The notes under the pieces were generated by a model. It was not told the DNA's origin, did not search any database, and saw nothing but the letters and a program-made list of their open reading frames with translations. From Macrothele yani (taxonomy: Eukaryota > Arthropoda > Arachnida > Araneae > Macrothelidae), in contig CM077010.1 in the NCBI GenBank assembly GCA_039090855.1, forward strand, positions 45,650,905 to 45,714,904: a DNA stretch of 64,000 bases. Reading direction: 5' to 3'. The stretch's first letter is position 1. Each line of letters begins with the position of its first letter. This document shows positions 63,236 to 64,000 of the stretch, in pieces. The translations under genes and the position numbers were made by a program.

Positions 63236-63955
63236 TCACCAAGAAGAAAATGGGCTAGAGCCATGATTAATATTCCACATATTTACCCCTAAGTTCAACC
63301 CACATGGCACAGCGTTTCTGGAGTTTTTTGACCCTTCCGAAAAACATTCTGAAGTCTGGTCATTCAAATACTGTTCTGCTGCTGATACCACCTCCGAATC
63401 ATTGGAAACGAAATAGTCCGATGGAGGAAGGTCTGGTGAGTAGGGTAGATGGTGTATGCACTTAAAACCTAGATCCCTCAAAACAACCATTGTCATGCAG
63501 GCCTTATGAGCCGGTGCATTGTCCTGCAAAAAGAGAACAGTTTTCCTCGTGGTTTTTCCTTCAACCCCTTCTTTAATCGGCACAGCAAGTGGGAATGGTA
63601 TTCGGCATTTATTGTTTGGCACTTCGGGAAATTGTCAGTCAGTAAAACGCCTTCCGAATCCCAAAAAAAAAACGTTGCCATGGCCTTTCCTGCAGATCTT
63701 TGAGTCTTGAATTTCTTTAGCAGTGGAGATCTCGAGTGCTGCCACTGCATGTACTGTTGTTTTCTCTCTAGATCGTAGTGATATAACCACGTTTCATCAA
63801 CAGTGATAAGTCGCTGCAAAAAATTATCACATGATAGCTCAAAATGCTGCAAACCCGATTTGGAAGTGTCCACTCGTTTTCGTTTCTCATTGGCGCTCAA
63901 ATATGTGGGCACACACTTCGTTACACCAAATAGAAATCATCGCTTTTTCCACGTT
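63236..63955 (-). pseudogene. Mariner transposase, C-terminal two thirds, at window edge
   Basis: The minus strand reads MPTYLSANEKRKRVDTSKSG from 63912, then the first Asp in LITVDETWLYHYDLERKQQY near 63790, and GVLLTDNFPKCQTINAEYHS near 63650. A frameshift at about 63560 leads to VLFLQDNAPAHKACMTMV with the second Asp and PYSPDLPPSDYFVSNDSEVV with the third near 63410. The tail LNDQTSECFSEGSKNSRNAV ends near 63240. All three Asp are readable (DD34D). The N-terminus is not recognisable in the 50 bp left before the window ends, so the element may be cut by the edge. Terminal repeats were not identified. Confidence 0.8.
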
Positions 63956-64000
63956 AATAAGCGAGTCACGCTACTGGGAATGTGGTGCAGGGGTAGATTG

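Noticed and set aside
1..64000. A conventional spliced host gene
   Set aside because: No run of conserved non-transposon coding segments with plausible splice sites was seen on either strand; small exons could still be missed by eye.

Overview
This window looks like a transposon-saturated, gene-free stretch of an animal nuclear genome. It holds Tc1/mariner DNA transposons, RTE-clade LINEs (APE endonuclease plus reverse transcriptase) and tRNA-headed SINEs, with long minisatellites and almost no ORF above 300 codons. The mix (many Tc1 families, SETMAR-like mariners, RTE elements of the 'craniofacial development protein 2' type) fits an arthropod, and I lean towards a chelicerate such as a spider. 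That is inference only; nothing here is diagnostic. I found no convincing host gene, no bona fide tRNA or rRNA, no CRISPR and no bacterial-style operon.

Layout. 1-11.9 kb: a Tc1 fragment, a complete TA-flanked Tc1 (778-2179), a mariner (2573-5577) split by a SINE dimer and by a 1.1-kb inverted-repeat element, an RTE fragment, two adjoining Tc1 elements and a second mariner. 12.8-21.1 kb: an RTE 3' fragment with a small internal tandem array, three Tc1 copies, a 1.9-kb satellite of 49-bp units, and a Tc1 remnant whose 3' coding end has become a ~100-bp tandem array. 22.7-32.1 kb: a SINE, a deleted mariner, three Tc1 elements, then a Tc1 whose N-terminal domain is repeated eight times and interrupted by a SINE. 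32-41.5 kb: AT-rich DNA, a TTAA-flanked MITE, Tc1 copies at 33970 and 37204, a 34-bp minisatellite, and a foldback-like element. 41.5-49.5 kb: a Tc1 with ~140-bp terminal repeats, a 438-bp palindromic element, a Tc1 broken only by stop codons, and a SINE nested inside a SINE. 50-64 kb: more Tc1 elements, a mariner inserted in a Tc1, a nearly full-length RTE (59327-62510) and a mariner at the right edge.

How the parts relate. The elements are parasites of one another: the nesting order can be read from target-site duplications (TA for Tc1/mariner, 10-14 bp for SINEs, apparent TTAA for two MITE-like units). The SINEs probably used a LINE machinery in trans; whether that was this RTE is untested. 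Every transposase is broken, either by nonsense mutations, frameshifts, deletion or loss of a catalytic Asp/Glu. The least expected pattern is that pieces of transposon coding sequence (Tc1 N-terminus, Tc1 C-terminus, RTE reverse transcriptase, Tc1 middle) have been tandemly duplicated in place at least four separate times, and an exact 18-bp satellite motif sits as an insertion inside a neighbouring Tc1 gene.
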